A stretch of DNA of 64,000 bases from assembly GCA_964483325.1 (NCBI GenBank), contig CAZAAW010000003.1, positions 1 through 64,000 of the forward strand, in the 5' to 3' direction. Origin of the DNA: CAZAAW01 sp964483325 (GTDB taxonomy: Bacteria; Pseudomonadota; Alphaproteobacteria; Rhizobiales; Kaistiaceae). The translations under genes were made by a program, and so were the position numbers. Below, one piece after another: positions 46,431 through 55,110 of the stretch. The number at the start of each line of letters is the position of its first letter. The first letter of the stretch is position 1. Under the pieces are notes generated by a model that searched no databases, had not been told where the DNA came from, and saw only the letters and a list, made by a program, of their open reading frames with translations.

Positions 46431-47603
46431 ATGGCCAATGAACCCGTTGATGTAAGCCATGCCCGGCGCGAAGCCGACCATCCGACGAGCCGTCTCGTCC
46501 AGTTCGGGCCGGATCGGGCGCTGGTCCTCGATTCCGGCCGCAGCCTTGACCGCTGGCAGATCGCTTACCAGACCTATGGCACGCTGAACGACGACCGCAG
46601 CAATGCGGTCCTGGTGACGCATGCCCTGACGGGCGACCAGCATGTCGCCAGCACCCATCCGCTGACCGGCAAGCCCGGCTGGTGGACGCGCATGGTCGGC
46701 CCCGGCAAGCCCATCGATACCGACCGCTATTTCGTCATCTGCAGCAATGTCGTCGGCGGCTGCATGGGCACCACCGGCCCCGCCTCGACGGACCCGGCGA
46801 CCGGCGAGCCCTATGGTCTCAATTTGCCGCTGGTGACGATCCGCGACATGGTGCGGGCGCAGGCCATGCTGATCGACCATCTCGGCATCGAGACGCTGCT
46901 CGCCGTGGTTGGCGGATCGATGGGCGGGATGCAGGCGCTGCAATGGGCGGCCGCCTATCCGCAGCGGGTGTTCAGCGTCATCCCGATCGCCTGTGGAGCG
47001 CGCCATTCGTCGCAGAACATCGCCTTCCACGAGGTCGGCCGGCAGGCGGTGATGGCCGATCCGGAATGGCGCGGCGGCCGCTACCTCGCCGCCGGCACCA
47101 GCCCGCGCAAGGGGCTCGCGGTGGCGCGCATGGCCGCCCATATCACCTATATGTCCGATGCCTCGCTGCACCAGAAATTCGGCCGGGCGCTGCAGGATCG
47201 CGACAAGCTGACCTTCGGCTTCGACGCCGATTTCCAGATCGAATCCTACCTGCGCCACCAGGGCCTCACCTTCGTGGAGCGCTTCGACGCCAATTCCTAT
47301 CTCTATGTCACGCGCGCCATGGACTATTTCGACCTCGCGGCGGATTACGGCGGCCGGCTGGCCAACGCCTTCATGGGCTCGAAGACGCGCTTCTGCATCG
47401 TCTCCTTCACCTCCGACTGGCTGTTTCCGACGGTGGAGAGCCGCGCCGTGGTGCGGGCGCTGAACGCCTCCGGCGCCAATGTCAGCTTCGTCGAGATCGA
47501 GACCGACGGGGGCCATGACGCCTTCCTGCTCGACGTCCCGGAGCTGTTCTCGACCGTCTCCGGCTTCCTGGTGGCCGCCGCGGCGGCGCGGGGTGCGGCA
47601 TGA
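46431..47603 (+). CDS. metX: Homoserine O-acetyltransferase (MetX)
   Basis: Alpha/beta-hydrolase-fold acyltransferase of 390 residues that acylates homoserine for methionine synthesis. It has the nucleophile motif GGSMGGMQAL, the NVVGGCMGTTGP oxyanion region, the Asp of FTSDWLFP and the His of TDGGHDAFLLD. Succinyl versus acetyl donor cannot be settled from sequence. It overlaps metW by 4 bp; metX-metW is the standard pair in alphaproteobacteria. Divergent from the chorismate mutase operon. Confidence 0.94.
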   Translation: MANEPVDVSHARREADHPTSRLVQFGPDRALVLDSGRSLDRWQIAYQTYGTLNDDRSNAVLVTHALTGDQHVASTHPLTGKPGWWTRMVGPGKPIDTDRYFVICSNVVGGCMGTTGPASTDPATGEPYGLNLPLVTIRDMVRAQAMLIDHLGIETLLAVVGGSMGGMQALQWAAAYPQRVFSVIPIACGARHSSQNIAFHEVGRQAVMADPEWRGGRYLAAGTSPRKGLAVARMAAHITYMSDASLHQKFGRALQDRDKLTFGFDADFQIESYLRHQGLTFVERFDANSYLYVTRAMDYFDLAADYGGRLANAFMGSKTRFCIVSFTSDWLFPTVESRAVVRALNASGANVSFVEIETDGGHDAFLLDVPELFSTVSGFLVAAAAARGAA

Positions 47604-48238
47604 CCGACAGGCCGCCGGCGCCGCCTGCCGCCGCCGAGATCCAGCGCCGCGACCTCCTCCTGGTGGCGGAGCTGGTGGCGGCTGGATCGCGCGTCCTCGA
47701 CGTCGGCTGCGGCGACGGCGCCCTCCTCTCCCTGCTGCAGGAGACGCGCGGCGTCGACGGACGCGGCATCGAGATCAGCCAGAAGGGCGTCAATCTCTGC
47801 GTCGCCCGCGGCCTGTCGGTGATCCAGGGCGACGCCGACCGCGATCTTGCCGACTATCCGGACGACGCCTTCGACTATGTGATCCTGTCGCAGACGCTGC
47901 AGGCGACCTATCGGCCGCGCGAAGTGGTCGAGCAGATGCTGCGCATCGGCCGGCGGGCGGTGGTGTCGTTCCCCAATTTCGGCCACTGGCGGGTGCGGAC
48001 GGCGCTGGCCTTGCGCGGCCGCATGCCGGTCAACCGCAGCCTGCCCTACAGCTGGTACGACACGCCCAACATCCACTTCTGCACCATCCGCGACTTCACC
48101 GAACTGTGCCGCGAGCTGCATCTGAAGATCGAGCAGGCGGTGGCGCTCAACGGCGCCGGCGAGCGGCTCGGGCTCAACGCGCCGTGGTGGTTCTGGAACC
48201 TGTTCGGGCAGCAGGCAGTGTTCCTGCTGAGCCGCTGA
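47600..48238 (+). CDS. metW: Methionine biosynthesis protein MetW
   Basis: SAM-methyltransferase-fold protein of 212 residues with VLDVGCGDGALLSLL, and the family-specific SQTLQATYRPREVVEQMLRIGRRAVVSFPNFGHWRVR and PYSWYDTPNIHFCTIRDF. It works with MetX in homoserine activation. Start at the ATGA overlap with metX. One base separates its stop from the convergent methyltransferase gene. Confidence 0.94.
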   Translation: MTDRPPAPPAAAEIQRRDLLLVAELVAAGSRVLDVGCGDGALLSLLQETRGVDGRGIEISQKGVNLCVARGLSVIQGDADRDLADYPDDAFDYVILSQTLQATYRPREVVEQMLRIGRRAVVSFPNFGHWRVRTALALRGRMPVNRSLPYSWYDTPNIHFCTIRDFTELCRELHLKIEQAVALNGAGERLGLNAPWWFWNLFGQQAVFLLSR

Positions 48239-48239
48239 G

Positions 48240-48998
48240 TCAGCGCTGCGGCGGCTCCTCGCGGGCATGGCGGCTGGCGCCGACAAGAGCCGGCCGGAAG
48301 GCCGGCGCCAGGCGGCCGCGGGCATGCGCCCGCACCGGGATGCCCTGGTAGAGCTGCTTGCTCGCCTCGACGATCAGCACGCCGGAGAAATGCGGCCACA
48401 GCCGCGAGCCGACACGCTCCCAGCTCGTGCCGGTGCGCAGCAGCATGCGCCGTTTGGTCGGCGGCATGGCCAGCGCTTCCGACCAGGCGGCCGGGGAAAA
48501 GAGCGATTCCCGCAAAAGGGTCGTCAGCTGGCCGCGCCCGAACGGCCGGCCATAGCCGAAGGGCGTCGATTCCGCCCGCGCCCAGATGCCGGCGCGGTTC
48601 GGAACCACCAGCAGCAGCCGGCCGCCGGGGGCGAGGACGCGCCAGATCTCGCGCAGGAGATCCTCCGGGCTTTCCGCCATCTCCAGGCCATGCACCACCA
48701 GCACGCGATCCACCGCCGCCGTCGGCAGAGGCAGCGCATCGTCGAGGATCAGGGCGCTGGCATTCGGCCCCTGCGGCGGCCAGTTCACCACGCCCTGCGC
48801 CGCCGGCATGAAGGCGAGCTTGCGCTCCGCGTCGTCGGGGAACTGCATCAGATAGGGGGTGGCGTAGCCGATGCCGAGCAGCCGGTCGCCGGCCACCGAC
48901 GGCCACAGCTGGCGCAGCCTGAGGCCGATCAGGCGGCGGGCGATGATGCCGAGCCGTTCGGCATAGAAGGCGCGGAGGTCGATGACGTCGAGATACAT
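48240..48998 (-). CDS. Class I SAM-dependent methyltransferase
   Basis: Protein of 252 residues. The methyltransferase_11-type core is visible: RLLGIGYATPYL replaces the canonical DxGxGxG loop, followed by LPLPTAAVDRVLVVHGLEMAESPEDLLREIWRVLAPGGRLLLVVPNRAGIWAR. This variant family is conserved next to gloB in Rhizobiales; substrate unknown. It is divergent from gloB, 88 bp apart, and converges with metW. Confidence 0.85.
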   Translation of the reverse strand: MYLDVIDLRAFYAERLGIIARRLIGLRLRQLWPSVAGDRLLGIGYATPYLMQFPDDAERKLAFMPAAQGVVNWPPQGPNASALILDDALPLPTAAVDRVLVVHGLEMAESPEDLLREIWRVLAPGGRLLLVVPNRAGIWARAESTPFGYGRPFGRGQLTTLLRESLFSPAAWSEALAMPPTKRRMLLRTGTSWERVGSRLWPHFSGVLIVEASKQLYQGIPVRAHARGRLAPAFRPALVGASRHAREEPPQR

Positions 48999-49086
48999 GC
49001 GCCGATGCTAACAGGAAACCGGCCGGCTGCCTGTTTCCCCCTGCCGCGATCCGTTATGACAGGGCTTCCTCATATCGCAGCCGCCC

Positions 49087-49857
49087 ATGCCCATCGAAAT
49101 CGACCAGTCCATCTGCCGAAGCGACAATTTCGCGGTTCTCGTCCACGACCCGCAGACGGGCGCCACGGCGTCGATCGACGCCCCGGACGCGTCGGCCGTC
49201 GAGGCGCGGCTTGCAGCGCGCGGCTGGCGCCTCAGCCATATCCTCACCACGCACCATCACGGCGACCATACCGAGGGCAACCTCGCCCTGAAGAGCGCCC
49301 ATGGCTGCACGATCATCGGACCGGCCGCCGAAGCCGACCGCATCCCCGGCATCGACGTCCAGGTGCGGGAGGGCGACAGGTTCGAGGTCGGCGCAATGCT
49401 GGTCGAGGTCATCGAGACACCCGGCCATACCAACGGCCACATCACCTTCTGGATGCCGGACGAGCTCACGGCCTTTGTCGGCGACACGCTGTTCTCGCTC
49501 GGCTGCGGCCGGCTGCTGGAGGGCGATGCACCGACGATGTGGTCGTCCCTGTCGAAGCTGGCGGCGCTGCCGCGCGACACGCGCATCTATTGCGGCCACG
49601 AATATACCGCCGACAATGCCCGCTTCGCCCTGACGATCGAGCCCAACAATCTCGACCTGGAGGCGCGCGCCGCCGAGGTCAGGGAGCTGCGCCAGGCCGG
49701 GCAGGCGGCGCTGCCGACCACCATCGCCCAGGAGCTGGCGACCAATCCGTTCCTGCGCGCCGACAAGCCACGCCTGCGCAAGGCCCTCGGCATGGAGGCG
49801 GTTCCGCCGGAGGAGGTCTTCGCGGAAATCAGGGCGCGCAAGGACCGCTTCCGGTGA
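49087..49857 (+). CDS. gloB: Hydroxyacylglutathione hydrolase (glyoxalase II)
   Basis: Binuclear metal hydrolase of 256 residues that splits S-lactoylglutathione, detoxifying methylglyoxal. The metallo-beta-lactamase motif is THHHGDHTEG; TPGHTNGHITFW, GDTLFSLGCGRLLEG and the C-terminal HAGH domain with YCGHEYTADNARFAL follow. All metal ligands are present. It is followed by a cupin gene with a 4-bp overlap. Confidence 0.95.
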   Translation: MPIEIDQSICRSDNFAVLVHDPQTGATASIDAPDASAVEARLAARGWRLSHILTTHHHGDHTEGNLALKSAHGCTIIGPAAEADRIPGIDVQVREGDRFEVGAMLVEVIETPGHTNGHITFWMPDELTAFVGDTLFSLGCGRLLEGDAPTMWSSLSKLAALPRDTRIYCGHEYTADNARFALTIEPNNLDLEARAAEVRELRQAGQAALPTTIAQELATNPFLRADKPRLRKALGMEAVPPEEVFAEIRARKDRFR

Positions 49858-50285
49858 CGGGCGCCGCCGCGGTCATCGCGCGCCTCGGCCTGCAGCCTCA
49901 CCCCGAAGGCGGCCATTTTCGCGAGATGTTCCGCGACCGCGAGCCGGTGGGCGGCCGGCCATCTTCCACGGCGATCTATTTCCTGCTGGCAGCGGGCGAG
50001 CAATCGGCATGGCACCGTGTCCGCGATGCCGCCGAGATCTGGCACTTCTACGCCGGAGCACCGCTGGCCCTCAGCCTGTCGCCGACCGGCATCGGCAGCG
50101 AAAGGCTGGTGCTCGGCGCCGACCTGGAGGCCGGCGAGCAGCCGCAGATCGTCGTGCCGCGCGATTGCTGGCAGGCGGCCGAGAGCCTTGGCGACTGGAC
50201 GCTGTGCGGCTGCACCGTGGCGCCCGGCTTCGACTTCGCCGGCTTCGAGCTGGCGCCTCCCGGCTGGACGCCGGTCAGCGTCTGA
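49854..50285 (+). CDS. Cupin_5 (DUF985) family protein
   Basis: A 143-residue single-domain cupin. The DUF985 pattern is clear: LGLQPHPEGGHFREMFRD at the start, STAIYFLLAAGEQSAWHRV, then EIWHFYAGAPLALSL and the late strand WTLCGCTVAPGFDFAGFELA. The GTG start overlaps the gloB stop (GTGA), so translation is coupled. The function of this family is not established; the partner suggests metabolite detoxification. Its last 11 bp overlap the EamA gene end. Confidence 0.85.
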   Translation: MTGAAAVIARLGLQPHPEGGHFREMFRDREPVGGRPSSTAIYFLLAAGEQSAWHRVRDAAEIWHFYAGAPLALSLSPTGIGSERLVLGADLEAGEQPQIVVPRDCWQAAESLGDWTLCGCTVAPGFDFAGFELAPPGWTPVSV

Positions 50286-51144
50286 ACATGCGGCTTGCCG
50301 CCAGCGCCCCGCCGCCGGCGATGAGGATGGCGGCCACGGCAAGGCTCCAGCGCGGCTCGGCATAGCCGGCCAGCACCAGAATGCCCGTCGACAGCAGCGG
50401 CGCGGCATAGGACGAGGCGCCGAGGACCTGGATGTCGCCGCGCTTCAGCCCGTAGTCCCAGACATAGAAGGCGAGACCGACCGGCATGAGGCCGAGGGCG
50501 GCCACAGCCGCCCATTGCCAGGCATCGGCCGGCCAGACTGTATTCTCCAGGGCCAGATGAGCGCCGGCGCTCAGGAGCGCCGTGACGAGGCAGAAGCCGG
50601 CGACGGCGCCGGTTGGCACATCGGGAAAGAGCCGCGCCATCACCGAATAGCTCGACCAGATGACGGCGCACAGAAGGGCAGCGAGGTAGCCCGGAAGATA
50701 TTCGGCATTGGCGGTCAGCGGGCCGCCACCGCCAATGATCAGCACGGTGCCGGCAAGCCCGAGAACCGCGCCGGCGACATGGAACCAGCGCAGCCTTTCC
50801 CCCGGCAGCATCGCCGACAGAAGCACGATCAGCAGCGGCCAAAGATAGGCGATCAGGCCGGCCTCGGCGGGCGGGGCGGCGCGCAAGGCGCTGAAATAGA
50901 AGAAGTGGTAGCCGAACAGGCCGCCGACGCCGTGCGCCCACACCACCGCCGGCTGGCGCAGGTCGCGCCATCTGCCGCGTATCGCGATCCACGCCAGGCC
51001 GATACAACCACCGATAGTGAAGGCCATGGCGATCAGCTGGAACGGCGGCACGGCGCCGCTCGCCGCCGTCAGCAGGGCGAGCAGCGACCACATCAGGACC
51101 GCCGAAAAGCCGATAAGGGTTGCAAGGGGGCGGGATTTGCGCAT
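50275..51144 (-). CDS. EamA-family DMT transporter (YddG-like)
   Basis: Inner-membrane exporter of 289 residues with ten membrane helices in two EamA repeats (about 5-135 and 155-285). The second-half SSYAAPLLSTGILVLAGYAEPRW is typical of EamA proteins. The overall pattern (long helices, VWDYGLKRGDIQVLGASSY) resembles aromatic amino-acid exporter YddG, but substrate assignment is tentative. Convergent with the cupin gene, divergent from the NYN gene. Confidence 0.88.
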   Translation of the reverse strand: MRKSRPLATLIGFSAVLMWSLLALLTAASGAVPPFQLIAMAFTIGGCIGLAWIAIRGRWRDLRQPAVVWAHGVGGLFGYHFFYFSALRAAPPAEAGLIAYLWPLLIVLLSAMLPGERLRWFHVAGAVLGLAGTVLIIGGGGPLTANAEYLPGYLAALLCAVIWSSYSVMARLFPDVPTGAVAGFCLVTALLSAGAHLALENTVWPADAWQWAAVAALGLMPVGLAFYVWDYGLKRGDIQVLGASSYAAPLLSTGILVLAGYAEPRWSLAVAAILIAGGGALAASRMFRR

Positions 51145-51322
51145 TCGTAGCGGCTATAAAGGGGGCATGGCCCGAAGGGGGACGATTGGCGCTGATCGGC
51201 AGGTCGTGGACCGGCAGGTCCTGGACCCGCCGCGGGCGGTTGTGACCACTTGCGCGGCCACGGTGTTGTATCGCAGTGCGTACCGGCGCAACGCCGGTCC
51301 TGCCGCGACGGGGTAGCGTGTC

Positions 51323-53101
51323 ATGGTCCAGGCCATCAAGAGCGTCCTGTTCTTCGACTTCGACAGCATCTACCGCAGTCTCAACCGCCAGCGCGCCGGC
51401 AGCGGCGAACAGCTCGGCGCACGGGCCGGGGCGTGGCTGGAGGCGATCGAGACCGGCGAGCTGATGGAGCCGCGCGGCGAGGAGATACGGCGCCGCTTTG
51501 CAACCAAGCGCTGCTATGCCGATCCCAAGGTGCTGGGCAAGAACCGCGGCTGGCTCACCGCCAACGGCGTCCAGATCGTCGACTGTCCACAGCTCGGCGG
51601 GCATCCCCGCACTCCGGCCGATGTCCATCTCGTCCTCGACACCGCCGATGCCCTGGAGCATGGCGCCGAGGTCCAGGAATTCATCCTTCTGACGGCGGAA
51701 GCCGACCTGACGCCGCTACTGTTCCGGCTGCGCGCCCATAACCGGCGCATCGTCGTCTATTCGACCGAGGCCGGCGTCGCCAGCTACAACGCCCTCGCCG
51801 ATGCGACGATCCCGGAGCGCGCGCTGCTGGCGGTGCTGTCGCGGTCGCCGGCCGAGCCCGCCACGACACGCTCCGATCCGTCAATTCCGCGCCCGCCGGT
51901 CATTCCGGCGCCGCGCCTCGGAGAGCGGCCGGCCGCCGGGCCTGCGCAGCCGAAGCCCACCCAGGCGCCGCAACCTGCCGCGGCGCGGCCGGGCAGCAGT
52001 AAGGTGCCGGCGCGCACGCAGGCCGCCATCGATCGCGAGGTGCTCGCCTCGCTGGTCCGCCGCATCCACCAGGCGACCGGTGTGCCGCTGTTTTCCCCCA
52101 AGGCCTTCGGCGACCTGTTCCAGGCGCTGGCGGTGGAGGTGGCGGAGAACGGCTACCGCTTCCAGTCGACGGCCGAGAACGTCGCCAACCGGATGATGGC
52201 CATCGGCCGCAACGTCACGAAGCGGCAGATCGGTTTCGTCGTCAAAGGGCTGGCCCTGCGCGGCCATGTCTTCGGCCCCGACGACGAGCCCGAGGCGCTG
52301 GCAGAGACCTTCTACGAGCAGGTGCTCTATCTGGTCGAGAGCAGCGACCTCGGCCTCAACGACAGCGAAAAGGCAATGGTCGAGGCCTGGATTCTCGGGC
52401 CGCGCATGATGCAGCCGGAGGCGGCGCCGGACGCGGCCGCTGCTCCACGCGGCGCCGGACGCGCCCCCGCGCCGCAGGACCGCGGCGAGGCATCCCGACC
52501 GGCGATGCCGCCGCCGAGGCGCTCGGCAGCGCAAGCCGGCCCGCAGCATCGGCCGATCATCACGCCGCCGCCGGCCGCCCAACCGGAAGGCCGCCGGCCC
52601 TCCTCGACCCGCCCCGCCGCTCCGCCGCGCGCCGCTGCCCGGCCGGAGCGGTCGCCCGCCGCCGAGCCCGGCGCGCCGCAGCCGGCGGTTCGCCCGGCGG
52701 CAACGCGCAACGCCGCCGGCGACAGGCTGCGCGGCGCCGCCTCCCGGCCGGCGGCTCCCGCCGAACCGGCGCGCAGCGTCGCGCCCGACATGGAAAATAC
52801 TATCCTGGCGGCCATCGCCGAAGCGGTGGATGTGCTTGTCGAGGACCGCGCCAGCGAGCGCAGCCGCGGCGACGCCCCACCGGCGCCGCAGCCGGAAGCG
52901 CGCAGCGAGCGGCCGCGAGCCCGTGCGCCGGAGCCCGATCAGGACCGCCCGGCAGAACCGGCGCCGGCCCGGCACAACCAGGCGCCGGTACGGCAGGAGC
53001 CGCCCCCGGCGCGGCCGGAGCCGCCCAATGTCGCCGCCGAGAGCGACGACATCGGCGACGAGATCCAGCGGATTCTCGCCTCCTACAGCCGCAATCGCTG
53101 A
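51323..53101 (+). CDS. NYN-domain (PIN-like) protein with long disordered tail
   Basis: 592 residues. The N-terminal NYN domain (about 1-165) resembles LabA/DUF88 PIN-type nucleases: FFDFDSIYRSL, RRFATKRCYADP, ADVHLVLDTADALEHG and LLTAEADLTPLLFRLRAHNRRIVVYS provide conserved acidic residues. A second ordered domain (about 230-345) follows a linker. The remaining 230 residues are Pro/Ala/Arg-rich and probably disordered, ending in a conserved-looking acidic segment DDIGDEIQRILASYSRNR. A role as a ribonuclease or RNA-binding factor is inferred from the family. It stands alone between the EamA and aroKB genes. Confidence 0.8.
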   Translation: MVQAIKSVLFFDFDSIYRSLNRQRAGSGEQLGARAGAWLEAIETGELMEPRGEEIRRRFATKRCYADPKVLGKNRGWLTANGVQIVDCPQLGGHPRTPADVHLVLDTADALEHGAEVQEFILLTAEADLTPLLFRLRAHNRRIVVYSTEAGVASYNALADATIPERALLAVLSRSPAEPATTRSDPSIPRPPVIPAPRLGERPAAGPAQPKPTQAPQPAAARPGSSKVPARTQAAIDREVLASLVRRIHQATGVPLFSPKAFGDLFQALAVEVAENGYRFQSTAENVANRMMAIGRNVTKRQIGFVVKGLALRGHVFGPDDEPEALAETFYEQVLYLVESSDLGLNDSEKAMVEAWILGPRMMQPEAAPDAAAAPRGAGRAPAPQDRGEASRPAMPPPRRSAAQAGPQHRPIITPPPAAQPEGRRPSSTRPAAPPRAAARPERSPAAEPGAPQPAVRPAATRNAAGDRLRGAASRPAAPAEPARSVAPDMENTILAAIAEAVDVLVEDRASERSRGDAPPAPQPEARSERPRARAPEPDQDRPAEPAPARHNQAPVRQEPPPARPEPPNVAAESDDIGDEIQRILASYSRNR

Positions 53102-53108
53102 TCGCTGG

Positions 53109-54833
53109 TCAGGCAGCGCGCTTTTCGTCGAGGAAGGCCGCCACCTCGTCGGCCGGCACATCGCGCGCCATGAAGGCATCGCCGATGGCGCGCAGCAGAA
53201 TGAAGGTGAGCCGGCCGCGCGACACCTTCTTGTCCTGCCCGATCAGCGTCATCAGCGCCTCGGTCTCGAGCCTTCCGCCGGGAATCTCGTCCAGCCGCGT
53301 CGGCAGGCCGACGGCCCGGAAATGCTCCACGACGTCGGTGAGGACGGACGGGGCGCACAGCCCGCGGTGGACCGAGAATTCGGCGGCCAGCGCCATGCCG
53401 ATGGCGATCGCTTCGCCATGCACCAGGCGGTCGGAATAGCCGGTCGCCGCCTCCAGCGCGTGGCCGAACGTATGGCCGAGATTGAGGAGGGCACGGTCGC
53501 CGGTCTCCCGCTCGTCGGCGGCGACGACCGCCGCCTTCGCCGCGCAGCTCACCCGGATGGCGCGCTGCCGGGCCGGGCCGCCGGCAAAAACCGCCTGCCA
53601 GTTCTCCTGCAGCCAGGCGAAGAAGCCGGCGTCGCGGATGAGGCCGTATTTGGCGACCTCGGCGTAGCCGGCGCGGAAATGCCTGTCGCTCAGTGTGTCG
53701 AGCACGCCGGTATCGGCGAGGACGAGGTCCGGCTGATGGAAGACGCCGACGAGGTTCTTGCCGCGCGGCGTGTTGATGCCGGTCTTGCCGCCGACCGACG
53801 AATCGACCTGCGCCAACAGGCTCGTTGGTACCTGGACGAAGCGCATGCCACGCCGCACGATGCCGGCGGCGAAGCCGGCAAGGTCGCCGATGACGCCGCC
53901 GCCAAGGGCGATCACCGCATCGCCGCGCTCCAGGCGTGCCGCCAGCACGGCGTCGACGACCCGCTCCAGCGCCGCGAAGCTCTTGGTCCCCTCCCCCGGA
54001 TCGAGGACGAGGCTCACCGCCTCGATGCCGCCCTCCGCAAGGCCGGCCATGAGCGCGTCGAGGTGGAAGCCGGCGACGGTGGCGTCGCTGACGACGATGG
54101 CGCGGATGCCGGGAAGCCGGCTGGCAATCTCCGCACCGGCGCGGGGAAGCAGCCCCGGCCCGATCAGGATGTCGTAGGAGCGCTCGCCCAGTTCGACGCG
54201 GACCGTGTCGGCCGCCGGTGCCGGCCGGGCTGCCTCAGCGGCGAGCGCCTGCAGGATCTCGTCCACGACCACGTCATGCGGCACGTCGCGGGAATGAACG
54301 TGCAGCGCCGCCTCGGCATAGACGGGATAGCGCTCCTCGACCAGGCGCCGCATCACGCCCTCCGGATCGGGGCCCTTCAGCAGCGGCCGCGTCGAGCGGC
54401 GCCGCACGCGCGCCAGGAGAACCTCGAGATCGGCCTTCAGCCAGATCGATATGCCGTGTTCCTTGATGGCGGCGCGGGTCTCAGGATTCATGAAGGCGCC
54501 GCCGCCGGTCGCCATGACCTGGGCGCCGCGGGCAAGAAGCCGCTGGATGACGCGGCTTTCCCTCTCGCGGAAGAACGCCTCACCGTCACGCTCGAAGATC
54601 TCCGCCACCGAGGCGTTGGCCGCCAGCTCGATCTCCGCGTCGACATCGCAGAACGGCACGCCGAGGCGCGCCGCCAGCCGCTTGCCTATTGACGTCTTGC
54701 CGGCGCCCATCATGCCGACCAGCACGATCGCCCGGCCGCCGAGGCGGGCGGCAATGTCGCGCGTGCCGGCATCGGCCCCGGGAGCCGGGCCGGGATCGTC
54801 GGGATCGTGGAGAGTGGTGCTGTCGGTCATCAC
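53109..54833 (-). CDS. aroKB: Bifunctional shikimate kinase / 3-dehydroquinate synthase
   Basis: One 574-residue frame encodes two enzymes of the shikimate pathway. Residues 35-195 are shikimate kinase with Walker A GMMGAGKT (40-47), substrate Asp in DVDAEIE and GGGAF (111-114). A short Ala/Pro linker (about 198-209) leads to dehydroquinate synthase from about 210, with GEGTKSF, LGGGVIGDLAGFAAGIVRRG, VPTSLLAQVDSSVGGKTGIN and NLGHTFGHALE. In most Rhizobiales these are adjacent separate genes. No in-frame stop or internal ribosome site is visible at the junction. Convergent with the NYN gene, 7 bp apart. Confidence 0.93.
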   Translation of the reverse strand: MMTDSTTLHDPDDPGPAPGADAGTRDIAARLGGRAIVLVGMMGAGKTSIGKRLAARLGVPFCDVDAEIELAANASVAEIFERDGEAFFRERESRVIQRLLARGAQVMATGGGAFMNPETRAAIKEHGISIWLKADLEVLLARVRRRSTRPLLKGPDPEGVMRRLVEERYPVYAEAALHVHSRDVPHDVVVDEILQALAAEAARPAPAADTVRVELGERSYDILIGPGLLPRAGAEIASRLPGIRAIVVSDATVAGFHLDALMAGLAEGGIEAVSLVLDPGEGTKSFAALERVVDAVLAARLERGDAVIALGGGVIGDLAGFAAGIVRRGMRFVQVPTSLLAQVDSSVGGKTGINTPRGKNLVGVFHQPDLVLADTGVLDTLSDRHFRAGYAEVAKYGLIRDAGFFAWLQENWQAVFAGGPARQRAIRVSCAAKAAVVAADERETGDRALLNLGHTFGHALEAATGYSDRLVHGEAIAIGMALAAEFSVHRGLCAPSVLTDVVEHFRAVGLPTRLDEIPGGRLETEALMTLIGQDKKVSRGRLTFILLRAIGDAFMARDVPADEVAAFLDEKRAA

Positions 54834-54959
54834 AGCGGTATTGCCGTGGGCGGCGGCAAGGTCAAGGTCGCGTCACGCCGCGCCACTAGCCGGGTGGCCC
54901 GGGCGGCGCAAAGCGGGTTAGTGTCGGCAGGGATCGACTCTTCAGCGGCGAAGACAGTC

Positions 54960-55103
54960 ATGCCAACCCTTATCCGGCTCATCGTCATCCTGGTCGTGCT
55001 TGCCGTGCTCGGCGGCGCCGCCATGCTGGCGCTGGCCTATCTCGTCGAGCCGACGCAGCGCGAGATCAGCGTCGACATTCCTGCCGAGCGGCTGCAGCCC
55101 TGA
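54960..55103 (+). CDS. Tiny single-pass membrane protein upstream of xerD
   Basis: Predicted 47-residue protein: a membrane helix (about residues 4-28, LIRLIVILVVLAVLGGAAMLALAYL) and a short tail VEPTQREISVDIPAERLQP that is probably extracytoplasmic. A similar small ORF upstream of xerD is common in Rhizobiales. No clear ribosome site. The stop is 7 bp before the xerD start, so translation may be coupled. Function unknown. Confidence 0.65.
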   Translation: MPTLIRLIVILVVLAVLGGAAMLALAYLVEPTQREISVDIPAERLQP

Positions 55104-55110
55104 GCCGGCC

